A stretch of 64,000 nt of DNA. It comes from Cololabis saira (lineage: Eukaryota; Chordata; Actinopteri; Beloniformes; Belonidae). How positions within the stretch are numbered: the first letter of the stretch is position 1; the number at the start of each line of letters is the position of its first letter. A model generated the notes under the pieces. The model did no database searches. It saw only the letters and a list, made by a program, of their open reading frames with translations, and was not told the origin of the DNA. The translations under genes and the position numbers were made by a program. The stretch is taken from positions 30,282,590 through 30,346,589 of the forward strand of contig NC_084591.1 of the NCBI RefSeq assembly GCF_033807715.1, written 5' to 3'. This document shows, piece after piece, positions 14,412-26,205 of this stretch.

Positions 14412-16760
14412 TGAACGTATATGCGAGAGCAAAACGCTCCTCCCTCAGGTTCATTTGATTAATGAGGATAAATATCCATTAAAAACCGCTTATCTTTACA
14501 AGGAACTTGCAAAAACAAGTGAAACAAAAATTACATCGGCGGTGAGCTGGAGGCACTCCTGTCAGAAGTTGTGGCCTGGAAAAATAATTTATTCGGGCGC
14601 ATTTCTGATTGCATTATGGGTATTGTTGTTCTTTGCTTTGTGTTGTGTTCCGTGAAGAGTTGTGGTCTTATTATGTTCGTAAGGGTTTGTGAATGTTTAT
14701 GGGCAGCGTTAGTGCATCATTACACTCTCCTTTTCTTGTTTGTATTTTAAGAACTGCCACACCTAGGCTTAGGCGAAGGTAGTGCAACACCTCAGCACTA
14801 GACCAGAAACTCTCAACATGAGTAAGGGATGGCAGACAGACACAACAGGGCAAAGTTCAGGGTGATTTATTCTCTCAAGGTACAAAAGTGGCAATTTAAT
14901 TGGGGAAGTTCCAACATGCCTGTGGTGAAGACAAAAAGAACACCATTAAACCCAAAATACAAATTAACAGTGTATGATAAATTAATCCAAATACAACATA
15001 CAAACAAGCTAATTAATTAAACAAAGAAAATGCAAAAACCATGGTCAAAAATAAAGTCAACTTCACCTTTAAAGCAGGCAAAACAGCTCCTCAGAGCAAC
15101 ACAGCGGCAGCAGGGCAAAAAAAAGAGGGTGAACTGAACGTTTCGCCCTCTTTTAAACCCAAGCCTTCTCCAAGACTCCACCCACCCGACATAAACCATT
15201 ACAGTTTTTAAAACTTAAACATCATGTGTACCTTTTAATCAGGGTCCTCCCCTCTTTTAAACAAATTAATCATTCCAACCTGTTTACAGTAATGTCATTT
15301 TAGCAGCATTTATTCCCAATAGCACCCAAAAAGGAACATTTAACTTGGTTTAATCCACCTGCATTCCTCCCTGATGCAGGTGGATTCAATCAGCAGCAAT
15401 CAAGGGAATACACCCAGCTCAGTAAAACCACACTGCTCAGGTGGCCTTTGACTGTTTGTTGGAGGCTTATTGTCTATAGGTGAGGGCTACAGTTGGCCAT
15501 GTGCTCCCCATGGTCACAAGAACCAACACCAGAACTTAAGTTGGTGGTACGAAAAACGGCTCCTTGTTCCGCTTTATTGTCACGCGTATTATATACGGAT
15601 TAAGCCCAATGTACACATGTATTGAGTCTTACACATTGTGGATGTCCGCGATCACCTCTCTCATAAGTATAACAATGTGAACAACATAAACTTTTATTTA
15701 AAACATGAGGTATCACAATCTGATTCCTTCTCTGCAGAAAATAAAGACAAGTTGTTCCAATGTGATTATATCGAGATGCAAACGTGAAAAATAAAGAACT
15801 AAGTCGCTGTAACTCGGTGTTGAATCCGCAGTAGGAGAGACCGGTCTAGGTCCCAGCCTCCATCACCGGGAGGAGAGACCGGTCTAACACTTTCTGGAGA
15901 AACACTTTCTAGAATCCTGGAGCACCTGCAGCCGACTCGAAATCGGACTGAAAGTCGCCCAAACATTCAATGACAACTTTATTCATATATTGCTGAGTCA
16001 TATCAGTTCGTACCAACGAACCTTTCAGAGACATGTATATTAAAAAGACATCTTTACAGAACCAGTTCTTTGCTGCATATTGTGTTTTAATGTTTGTCTG
16101 TTCAGACACACAGTTATGGAATATTTTAGGGATCTGGATTTTATCTCGAGTAGTTGTCCCATACGTCCATCATGGCGACTGAGAGATGTCCGACCTGTCA
16201 GCAGCTCCCACTGAAAGGTTCATGTTGGTCCAAACCGGAGCGTCGTTGGGTCCAGTTCAGGGCAGCCATCCAGAAGGATCCTCTTGGTGACCTAAATCAG
16301 CTGATGAGCCAGTCTTAGTCCTGGACCAGCAGATCGGTGTGGTCTCTGAAGACTCCCTCCTGATCCTGCATCAGCAGTGTGCTCAGAGCCAAGGCTGCCA
16401 TTGTGATTGACAGGTTCCACCGTTGTGATTGACAGGTTCCACTGTTCATGTGGTTGATTGTGAGATTGTTGCAGCTCCACTCGTGTGCCACTTAGTTGGG
16501 GATTTGGGGACTGTCGTGTCCTTCACGTGTAGTCGTGAACTTATTGTTGACGTCACTTTTCCTCATATTCTGGATTTTACTGCATCACCAGTGAGTGTTG
16601 CCAACGGACAAAACCTCAGAAATGCGGTACGCCAGACTCGATGTGTGCGTGAAGGACCGCAACTTTCCACGTTCAAATCACTTTTTGAACATCCGACCGT
16701 GAGCGTAGAAAAGGGCGTAAGCACTTTTTTTGTGGGCCGCACTCTTTGTACATGAGGCCC
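14412..16760 (-). mobile_element. GGGCCTCAT-ended element, copy B, with solo LTR inside
   Basis: The inverse of copy A (6683-8390). It ends GTACATGAGGCCC at 16760 and shares blocks such as AACGGCTCCTTGTTCCGCTT, and GCATTATGGGTATTG near 14610. The distal terminus is lost near 14412. An LTR is inserted at 14755-15518, and the interrupted family sequence resumes exactly on the other side. Confidence 0.78.
14755..15518 (-). mobile_element. Solo LTR (764 bp) inserted in copy B
   Basis: A 5-bp target duplication AGAAC (14750-14754 and 15519-15523) flanks a segment beginning TG and ending CA. This is the classic LTR structure. On the minus strand it starts TGTGACCATGG and ends GGTGTGGCA, with AATAAA about 110 bp before the end, which sets the orientation. 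A hairpin with 13-bp arms AATCCACCTGCAT/ATGCAGGTGGATT lies at about 15351-15388. No internal retroelement genes remain, so the element was lost by LTR-LTR recombination (inference). Comparison with copy A shows the empty site. Confidence 0.82.
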
Positions 16761-17574
16761 CTGGAAACTCTGTTTTCTCAGCGGCTTACAAGTGTTTCAA
16801 AAAGATATGTTCTGGACTCCCTTCAAGTCGCAGAGCCACCTGGCCCAGATAATCTGACTGCTGATCCAACAGAGTGCACCATGAAGAGATTGTTTTTCTA
16901 GGCTCAAAGTGTCAAAGATGTTCTGTTAGTGCAAAGGTTGAACACTCACACAAATACTTAAAAATAACAAATGAACTGAAGGCACCACTTCCAGTCAAAA
17001 CAAATATGATTATAAATTAGGAAAAATCCTTGATGGGAATATGGATTCCGTCAATACCAGTCACACTGGGAAATTCTAAATGAAAAGTATTTTGCTCACA
17101 AAGGGGTTGGGGTTACAAATAGAAAAGTCTCCAGACAGATAAGGTCATGCATTTCTCTCAGACCTAAGTTGATGTAAGTCGCTTTGGATAAAAGCGTCTG
17201 CTAAAGGACGGAAGTAGTCGTAGTGTTTTTTGCAGTCAAATCTATAATTTTGTGGTGCTACTCTATAAAGATTTGCAAGGACTTTTGTGATATTTTTTCC
17301 TCATTGAAAACCCTTCCAAAATCTAAATTTAGAACAAAAAGATGAGAATAAATATAACAGACAGATTGGACACAGAAACATTTGTATTATCAGCAGACAC
17401 TGACATAACCCATTTTTCATGAACAGCTTGACTGTTCAGGACATGGGTTAATTTACACATTTCCCTTTAGTTGTTTTACATTCAGGTTAAGCAGCAGCGG
17501 CTAGTGTAGTTTTCTCCAGGAGGGGCTATACCAAACTCCAAAATAGACATATACCAAAGAAGCAGGCAAATAAT
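16761..17574. other. Mostly unassigned; short dispersed motif
   Basis: TAAGTCGCTTTGGATAAAAG at about 17176 is the inverse of the motif near 11977 and is common in fish dispersed repeats. Otherwise nothing was recognised. Confidence 0.45.
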
Positions 17575-17745
17575 GTACCCAAGAATCACATCATTGATGG
17601 CCAATGCATTTACAAGATGCTGTGTCATTCTGTTCCTGAGGGAGGTCTTGATCTCCTCAGTGTTGAGAAGCACCTCTCAGATTCATCTGTAGCCATAGGA
17701 GTTGTGATGATGATCTTAAGCAGAGCCACAGTCTCTGAGAAGGTG
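17575..17745 (-). pseudogene. hAT transposase C-terminal dimerisation domain remnant
   Basis: On the minus strand, TVALLKIIITTPMA, SERCFSTLRR and, after a one-base frame change, IKTSLRNRMTQHLVNALAI follow the order of the hAT C-terminal domain. In intact proteins this reads '..L..ip.tsa.cERsFS.L..iKt.lRn.m...rl..l..'. This domain mediates transposase dimerisation. The Ser-Glu-Arg and FSxL core is kept. The flanks give no further transposase, so this is a short dead fragment of a THAP12/ZMYM-like hAT lineage. Confidence 0.85.
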
Positions 17746-17765
17746 TATTTTCTGTATGTTATGTA

Positions 17766-17912
17766 GGGCAGGACGGTGGCTTAGTGGTTAGCACTGTTGC
17801 CTCACAGCAAGAAAGTTTCGGGTTCCTCCCACAGCCCAAAAACATGCATGATAGATAGGCTCCAGCAGGGTCCCTGTGACTCTGTACGTACAGGATAAAA
17901 TGGATGGACGAG
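17766..17912 (+). mobile_element. tRNA-derived SINE, internally deleted
   Basis: The head GGTGGCTTAGTGGTTAGCAC and TTGCCTCACAGCAAGAA match the SINE at 43876. The B-box region jumps straight to CTCCCACAGCCCAAAAACAT, so about 60 bp are missing. It ends in an AATGGATGGA-like tail. Confidence 0.85.
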
Positions 17913-18962
17913 TGCCATAGACAGCATGGATACTATAGTCTCCTAGAGAGTTTACGATCAGTATATGTTCTCTCAGAAACAGAGATGTCACTAGACCAAC
18001 ATGTTACAGTCACTACAGAGACTCACTGGTTTATTTAATTTGTCCTCTTTAATTAAATTTTGCTTCCTTTCTTTTTTTTAGTATCATATATACGTGTAGG
18101 AAAAGCAGCTCCAAGGTACCAACTTGGAAAGGCGTGGATAAAATAGTACACTTGATCCTATTGAGTGATTTCAATTAAATGATTGCAAATGCATATGAGC
18201 TGCACAGAGATTACAAAGGGATAAAATTCCCTCAGTAAGAAAAGAAAAGGATAAGAAGCACTCAGTTGATATTACCTTAATGGTCCATTCATGATCTCTT
18301 CTATCCCATTATGTGGTTGCAATATTGATTTTCGGCTTGAGTTTAAACAAGACTTAGGCTGTGCTTTTTATCAGTGACTGGCTCTTCCATTAACACCGGG
18401 GAAGTAAACATCTACTCTTTCCTTAGTATGGGCAAATGAATAGCCCACAGATTTTGATAAAAAATGTAATTCATCAAAGTCTACACACATACTGTACACA
18501 TTTGGTTAACTACACTAAAATAACTTATTGTAAAATTAATAGAAAAAAATGAAACTCATACACACTTGGTGTAAGGCATGCTACTCATCCCAACATGCCA
18601 GGAAATCCCAGCTCAACCTCAGATCCATTATCTGTACAACGTGAAAACCATTAAAAGCAATGATGGATTGAAGTCTCATGGGGACAGGGGGACAGTTACA
18701 TAGATGGAAGGTGATGATGTGGACAAGGGGACATGGTGAATGGTTATAGCCCCATGTCTCATTCTCAATTGCTATGTTGGGCTCACTGAAACCTACAAAT
18801 GAATTCAACTTATGGCAGAGTTGTCATTTTTATCATGGTTGCATGGGCCAAAAACTTTTAAGAGTTGCCTGGAGAGAGCAGATGAGTATGGTATAAATGG
18901 ACATTTAGAGCATAAAGACACTCTTCACATGAAATTGTACATCTTATATGGTGATATGCAGC

Positions 18963-18965
<3 letters not shown>
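17913..18965. other. Unassigned AT-rich stretch
   Basis: No gene, RNA or repeat end was recognised. Confidence 0.5.

Positions 18966-19034
<69 letters not shown>
18966..19034. repeat. (AT)n microsatellite
   Basis: About 34 AT units, directly before a Tc1-like end. Confidence 0.98.
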
Positions 19035-19035
<1 letters not shown>

Positions 19036-19036
<1 letters not shown>

Positions 19037-19125
19037 TAGTACAGACGTTTGGACACACCTTCTCATTCAACAAATGGGGATATATATGGGCACATACAGC
19101 ACTATGCAAAACTCTTAGGCAATCT
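19036..19125. mobile_element. Two Tc1-like terminal fragments
   Basis: GTACAGACGTTTGGACACAC with CTTCTCATTCAA, and then GCACTATGCAAAACTCTTAG, resemble termini of two fish Tc1/mariner families as I remember them. No transposase or opposite ends are present. Confidence 0.5.
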
Positions 19126-19301
19126 TGTAATCTCAAAGTTTAAATTACCAGCCATATTTATTTTTTCTGCCTCTAATCAATACACAAATAGAAAACACAG
19201 TCATCCCTCAGAACTAAGCACATATTTTTATCAAGCAGACACCATATGGATCTTTGTGTTGATAGGGCTCACTTTTTTTTTTTCAAATTGTAAAAAGAAA
19301 T

Positions 19302-20766
19302 TAAAGCTGCAAGCAGCGATGAACGGGCCCTCGCACCCTTGTGCACGTTCAGGCGTGCTGCGGTGGAAGCGCTTGTATGACTTGCATGTAGATGTCTTCA
19401 GGCCTGGACATTTAGCGGATGAAAGCACCCACGACTCTCTATGTCAAACCATTCAAAAGTTATGTCAGAAAGTAGGAACTATCACATATCGACCAATCAG
19501 AAGAAGGGGCGTGGCTAATTTGCACCAATTAAGGTGAAAGAGTCAAAACCGAGTCCGATGACACCACCCACGACTCTGTATGTCATACCATTCAAAAGTT
19601 ATGGCAGAAAGAAGGATCTATCAAATATCGACCAATCAGAAAAAGGGGCGGGGCTAATTCAGGCCAATGAAGGTCAAGTACTCAATACTGAGTCCGATGA
19701 CACCACCCACATGTCTTTATCACAACCCGTTCAAAAGTTATGGCAGAGAATAGGGACTATCAAATATTAACCAATCAGAAGAAGAGGTGGGGCTAATTTA
19801 CACCGATTATATTCAAGGACTCAATACCGAGTCCGATGACACCACCCACGACTCTTTATATTAAACCATTCAAAAGTTATGGCAGAATGTAGGAACTATC
19901 AATCAGATGAAGGTGGGGGCGCGCTTTTTGGCGTCTATCGTCGTCACGGTAACGCTTTTGACTGGGAAAAGTAATGTGCGTCGTCGCATGATGGAGACGC
20001 ACATTTTGATGTATAACACACCTGGGTGCATGTTACAGTTTGGGCCATATTAACTGCCGAAGGAATGGCATAAATTAAAACGTCTGCCGGCCCCCCGACC
20101 AATCAAAGGGCGCGGAGGGTGGTGACGCCCCCGCCCCCCCGACCAATCAGTGGCGCGGAGGGTGGTGATGTCAGAAATAGTCCCGGCTCAGCCCGGATAG
20201 AACCTCGCCAGAATGGTTACAGAAAAAGTATCGGCTTGGAGCGGCTCTACCCGTCTCAGCCCCTAGTGCAAAAGCGCAAGACGGGGCCGTGGCGGGTAGA
20301 ACCGAGCTGAGGCGGGACTAGTGCGAAAGGGCCATAACACACCTGGGTGCACGTTACGGTTCGGGCCGCATTAACGGCCGAAGAAATGGCATAAATTGCG
20401 CCAAAATTACACGATTATTTGAAAATGGCCTACTTCCTGTTCGGTTTCAGCCATGGCGCCAAGAGACTTTTCTTTAAGTTGTGACATGATACAGGTGTGT
20501 ACCGATTTTCGTGCATGTATGTCAAACCGTATTGTGGGGCTTGAGGCACAAAGTTTTCTAGGGGGCGCTGTTGAGCCATTAGGCCACGCCCATTAATGCA
20601 AACCATTAAATATCCAATTTTACGCCAGGCCTGGCTTGCGTGCAAAATTTGGTGACTTTTGGGGCACGTTTAGGGGGGCAAAAAGGCACTCATTTCGTCA
20701 GAAGAAGGAAAATAAAAAATCCTACACATACAATAGGGCCTTTGCACTGTAAGTGCTCAGGCCCTA
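19302..20766 (+). mobile_element. GC-rich repeat 'AAAGCTGCAAGCAGCGATG', copy 1
   Basis: It starts TAAAGCTGCAAGCAGCGATG and ends GCACTGTAAGTGCTCAGGCC plus CTA. Four imperfect tandem units of about 137 bp follow the start, at about 19417, 19555, 19693 and 19831. Each contains CCAATCAGAAGAAGG-like, AACCATTCAAAAGTTATG and ACACCACCCACGACTCT. A MITE fragment (20079-20334) sits inside. It has the same ends and order as 53481-54330 and the inverse 55235-55743 plus 58029-58230. It is non-coding, and I do not know its superfamily. Confidence 0.82.
20079..20334 (-). mobile_element. Truncated Harbinger-like MITE inside copy 1
   Basis: The inverse of the left part of 8832-9433. Its right end ...GACTAGTGCGAAAGGGCCA at 20334 is followed by TAA. 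Its left terminus is missing, and the flanking host repeat is duplicated. Confidence 0.8.
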
Positions 20767-20974
20767 AAAAGAGAGCCAGGTTCCAGTGTTTTTTGTTGTT
20801 CCTCATTCTTTTGGAGGGAAGGAATATTAAAAAAAATAAAAATAAAATATCCCACGGTACATGATCAATGAGTCATGTTAAAAAATGACACAGTGTAGTG
20901 TAACAATTAATTCTCTTCATTTGTTGATACACAGTGTGAGACCCACTTAGATCACAAAGCCAGTATCCTCAAAG

Positions 20975-22079
20975 GAGCTGAAGAAAAGAGCTCTTCCTCA
21001 AAAGCTCTCAGTCTCTGTGTTTTTACTTTTTATAGCAGCTGTGCTTAAAATGCTCCGCTCACTTAGAAACTGTATGTTGTGCAAGATGGAGGAATGAAAT
21101 AGCTCTTTTTTTTGCCAGAAATCGGGAACTCCTTGGCAGCACTAAACCAAAAACTATCTGAAGATAGAACAGCAAAGCTTAGCCTTAAATCATGGACATG
21201 TCTCAGTTCAGTTAGTTTTTTCCTGCTTCTGCAAAGCCACGTCCTTTCCAAAAACTGCTGCTGAGCTATATGGGTCCCTAACCCAGTCAAAGCATCAGTG
21301 GAGGCTGACAGGAAATAAAATGACAACTTTTCCTTAAGCCTCACACAGTGAAGCAGTGTTAACATCACCATTTCTGGGAAAGTGGGAACATGTCAAATTC
21401 GCCACTTTCCAGATGCTAGAGGTGTAATTTCTAATGGAATCCGTTTATTTTATCAGTGCTTGTGAAAGGTTTTGATTTCACCCTTGCATTCATGTGCTCA
21501 GCTCATTCAGATGCTGAAATATACCTGCCATGAGTACCAAATCTGCTCACGATACATTTGAAAGCACCTTTGTGTCATTGCACCTCTCATGAGTTGAAAA
21601 AAACTTTAATTTCCTCCTGCAGCTCATATACTTCGGGGAGCACTTTGCCACAAGACAAACATTGGACCTCTGTATGGAATGATATTGCTTTATCCTTCAC
21701 TAACATTTCTTCACATAAAGACACAGTCATGCAACCTTTTACAAGTCTTCTCTCATCTGGTAATCGTGTAGTCTGAGATAGGGATTTTGCTGTTTCGGCC
21801 CCGTCAGATACCTTGGGGTGTTTCCTCATCAAAGTGTGCACAAGCAAACAAAACATTACATTGTTTTTAGATAATGGATGTTTTATTTGGAGAAGCTTGC
21901 TTGAGACCACGGTACTGTTGGGCAGAATTTCCGTGCAGTGTCAGTGCAGTCTGATACTGAGTGAAAATAAATCCAAACAAAAGATAACTTTCTCTGAATT
22001 GCCTCAAGGTTTTTGCTTTCTTTTGACCACCACTCAGCTCTTCACCTGCTGGCCTTATGTCTAGATCCGCCTGTGTCAA
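20975..22079 (-). pseudogene. hAT transposase pseudogene, FAM200/ZBED-like lineage
   Basis: Three minus-strand blocks appear in the order of this transposase family. The N-terminal block has RQFRESYLLFGFIFT (about 21960-22005). The middle block has LCEEM and ISFHTEVQCLSCGKVLPEVY (about 21610-21710). The C-terminal block has ELRHVHDLRLSF, FWFSAAKEFP and, shifted in frame, IKSKNTET (about 21020-21220). In relatives the middle motif reads 'FHTEVRWLSRGKVL' and the C-terminal one 'FW....eyp'. The catalytic core between the N-terminal and middle blocks is absent, so a large internal deletion is likely. Stops and shifts separate the blocks, and it is not functional. I chose strand and order from these motifs; terminal repeats were not found. 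Confidence 0.8.
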
Positions 22080-24903
22080 GAGTGTATAGTCTGCATTTTT
22101 TCCAGTTCAAATGTATGTACATTGCTGTTTCATACATCACTATTGTCTTCAATTAACAAGGCCGTTATTGCACTGACTACTACCACCTCTGGTATGCAAG
22201 CATATTTGATTACTCTGCCAGAGAAAACATTGCAGGCACGTGTTCTCAACAATGACTAATCATGTGCAGTATATACACTGTACTTTTTTTGGACTCATTA
22301 AAACAGCATGAATAACTTTATCTGTTTTGATTTCATATGAAGGAATATTTGTTTGTTTTGAAAGCATTGTCTTGCTCTTGCCATCTCCTGTCCCTGATAT
22401 AAAAACAGTTAAATTAACTAGTGCACCTGGTCATCACTTGCAACAACTGCATCTTGCATCAGGGCATTATGTCCCAGATAATGGAGCTCATAGATCAACA
22501 GTCGACACCTGTAGAGGTGAGTAAGAAGACTCATGAAAGGATTGATGGACGAGAAAAAAGAGATCCTGACAGAGCAACATTGGATACTTTTCTATGGCCC
22601 ACCTAACGATTTCCCATGGTGCACCAGTGTATGTCGGCACATACTATGGTTGCTAGGAGCCTTCCATTCTCCATGTTGCGGAGTTGCGTTGAGGTTGCTC
22701 CTGTGGCATGTGATTTTTAAACATCCTTAAATATCTTTTCCAGTCTGAAGACTGTTGTTCTTTTAAATATTTTAATCAACATAACATAAGAAGAGTATAA
22801 TTAAAATGTTTTTGTAAAAGACACAATTTCTGGAACCCTGATGGGACATCCGTAAAACTGCACCTATGACCTTTTTTTTTATAACATGTGCAAAACGAGA
22901 TTAGCAGGTAAGACACAAATATTGTAGGCAAGTGAACTTAAGTGTGACCACAAGATGTTTTGCTAGAGAGTATGAAGACAGAGAAACTGGTTTAAACTGG
23001 CCCAAATCTTTTCCTTATATGGAAGTGAAACTAGACCCTGCTTCAGCCTTCATCCCTGAATGATTTTAGAAAGAAAATGCAAACTCTTTTTTTCCCCCCC
23101 TTTCTAATACAGTTATTAAAAATAAATAAAATTAAATGCAGGAAGAAAAATTGGAAATCCACAGTTATTAGTTAATTTCCACAATAGCAGTAAAAGCCAA
23201 AAAATGTTAATTCAAAATTCATTTGAAATTATATTGAGGTGTAAATATTTAAAGCACCCAAAGAACCGTCAAGTATGCATGAATCCTCGGAGCAAGCAAT
23301 CTTTTTTAAATTCATTTTTTGCATGATGTTGGAAGACAGCTCATTCTAAGATTTTGCAAGACAGTGTTTTAACAGGTCATTTGGACTCAAGAGTCCTTAA
23401 GGGCTTGCAAACTGAAAAGCATGTGATAATCATACACTACATCCGGCAAGTAGGTAAGGTACTCCAAGTGTAGCTTCAGGAACCTGCAAAATGGCACAGT
23501 GGTTATATTGTCTCAGCAGGATTTTAAGTGCTTCCATTAAACATGAGGATTTTTTCCCTTTGACCTAAAAAATGAATCATACTTAATCCTTGATTTGCTG
23601 TCAGGGTATTGTATTACAAGGTAAGTTAACATTTGAACTGCCCACATAGCAACTGCCAGTTTATGGTTTTCCATCAGCTTAACAGTGATAACAGCATGTT
23701 GGCGTTTATACAGCACTAGGGCTGAGTAATCTCAAGCCTGACAGTAAATATGCTAGCATTTGAATCATACACAGAAGGAGAAATCAAAAAAGAAAACTGG
23801 GCCATGAAAACATTGCTAAATGACTGAACTTTTTTTTTGAATGATTTTTGCACTTGTGTATGGATGCAGAGCATAGGCAAAAGTAGCTGAGGAAAGGTGT
23901 ATGGCATATTTCATTAGACATGGAGCCTTAGGGAAGCTGACTGCACTCTGTTTGTCACAGAGGATTGATGACTGCTTTCTGTTCAAATAAATAAATAAAT
24001 AAACTAAGTGTAATCCCAGAGATGTGACAGCCATAATGTGAGCTTGAATAAAAAGCTGTGGTCTGAGTTTTCTGATGGAAGTTTCATTCAACATAGAATA
24101 TGTCTCATTTATATATTTATATAATCATGTCATTTATCTGAGCACTGCTGCAAGCATGTGGCTGACAGATTGGATTCTCCATGACGACAAAGCTCTTATC
24201 AGGTTTTACTGCTACCTTTTAAAAAGTGTCCCATGCTGTCAAATATGAAGGGATAATTAAATGCTTCATCGAAGAAAAGGAGTTCTCTGCAAAACTCCAA
24301 GGTATAAGGTCTTTCAGTGTTATTCTTCCATACATCTCAAGTACAAATATGCATGATCCACATGACATGAACCTATCTATTACATTCCTGCAATAAATTC
24401 AAAATAAAATAGAGGAAAACAGCACTAAGCTTAACATATTTCTGAATGTGTTTCAGTCCTGTCTAAATGTTATGTCCCACCATGTTGGCATGCCAATGCT
24501 GAAAATTACTCTCTGTTTGAATATTCTGACCACTTGCTTTTACATGGCTGATGGTTTCCAGTAAGAGAGGGTGTAACGGAGATAATATGTAGTAAAAGGG
24601 ATCTTAGCAAATCTGACTGCTTGGTTTCATAGAAAAACATGAAATGTAGCCTGACATGTTTGCACCCTATTACGTGATAGACACTTCAAGTGTTCAAAAT
24701 AAGTGATGGTATCAAGGAAAGCCATTTTCTCCTTTTTTTTGCCTGTATTCATTAACATTACCTGTGTGTCAGACCTGACGGTTTGGTGACCAGTTTATGA
24801 CAAAAACATTTCCATGAAAAGATCAAGAACAAGGATCAGAGGTGGGAGAACAAAGTGCTCTGGTCTTTTGCCAATTAACATTGGGCTGTCAAACCCACAT
24901 AGT
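22080..24903. other. Unassigned AT-rich stretch
   Basis: No gene, RNA, repeat end or long open frame was recognised in 2.8 kb. It could contain conserved non-coding sequence, but that cannot be judged without alignment. Confidence 0.5.
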
Positions 24904-24914
24904 GTAAAACTTCA

Positions 24915-25480
24915 AATAATGGCCGAGTCCAAATTTGCCGCCGGTCCCAATTATCCGCCATATATTTTATATTAAACGCCCATCCCAAATAAAGGCCAGG
25001 TCAAACATTGTTTTTCTGGGGGCCAAAAAATATTCTACTTTATACAAATATAGCCTACCTAAACACAAACAAATAAACTTAAATGAATTGAAAAGTGTGT
25101 GACTATTTATTTAATTTTATAGTGACCTCACTGATGTTATGAAGTTTGAGTGGCTTTTATATCAAAAAGAAAGACAAAAAAAGGAGGGGAAAAGAGGTGA
25201 GCTCTTGGCTTCTAGCTCTTCACTCACCTCTTTTCTCTTAGCTTGGATACTTCACAAGTGTGCCAGACACCAGCGTGAGTCGCAGAAGATTATACGAGTG
25301 ATGGGAAAAGACTTGTATGACCATAGTTGACAACGAGAAGCTGTTCGTGGCTAGCACTCACTGGCTAGATCGAAGACGCACAATAAGATTTGAGTTGAAT
25401 GGAGACACACAATTAATAAATGCAGGTCCCAAATAAACACCTGTTGATTTGAGCGATTTAAACAAATAAACGCTTTATTA
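24915..25480. repeat. Possible old DNA element with AAATAAACGCC-like motifs
   Basis: Motifs of the type GGTCCCAAATAAACACC recur near both edges (AATGGCCGAGTCC, TTAAACGCCCATCCC, AGGTCCCAAATAAAC, ACAAATAAACGC). They lie in the same orientation, not inverted, so a terminal inverted repeat is not shown. No transposase was recognised. Confidence 0.35.
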
Positions 25481-26154
25481 TGTGTTTTGTTTAAAATGTG
25501 TTTCCTGCATTCCTGGTTCAAGTATGTTTACACATGTCAGTTAATTTATACTGTCATCATGTTCAAAATAAAGACTTTTGAATTGATATTAATTGAATTG
25601 AAAATCAGGTGTATGATTAATCTATATTAAGGAAATACTACAGTACACACAAAAAGAACAAGAGAAATGGAACAAAATTCCTTTCTTGGGTCTTTATACT
25701 TCTTTTATTAATTTGCGGAATCAATGAGTCCACCACAAGTACAGTCTTCTGTCCAACACAGTGGAGTCATAAAAAGGATTGATTTTTTAATCTCGCTCCA
25801 GCTGGATTTCTTACCATTACCATACGCCCAAGCAGCATGAGAGATCTTCTCCACATCCTCTTGCACAGCATGAATATTTATTCAATGGTTCCTTTGATTT
25901 TGTTCCTTCTTCTATCTTCCATTTAATGTGCGAGACATGTTTGGTACAGAGAAAATTGTCACAATAGGAGACTGTGCAGTGTTGCGCTCCTGCTTCCCAG
26001 TTGATACTTATTACAAAGGCCAACATAAAGAGTAGACTCCATTGAGAGAATCTGAGACTGAGTCTTCTCAAAACAGTGTTTATCCATTTCAATACACTCT
26101 GTGACAAGTGTATAGTGTAAGTGTATATTACATATGCATGTGCAAAGTTGCTAC
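25481..26154. other. Unassigned stretch
   Basis: AT-rich; nothing recognised. Confidence 0.45.
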
Positions 26155-26205
26155 TGTTGGGCCACAGTCCTATGTGAACATGGGAAGCCTCAATTTCAAC
26201 TTTAA

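Noticed and set aside
19417..19910. Regularly spaced repeats considered as a CRISPR-like array
   Set aside because: Units are contiguous 137-bp imperfect tandem copies inside a eukaryotic mobile element; there are no spacers or cas genes.
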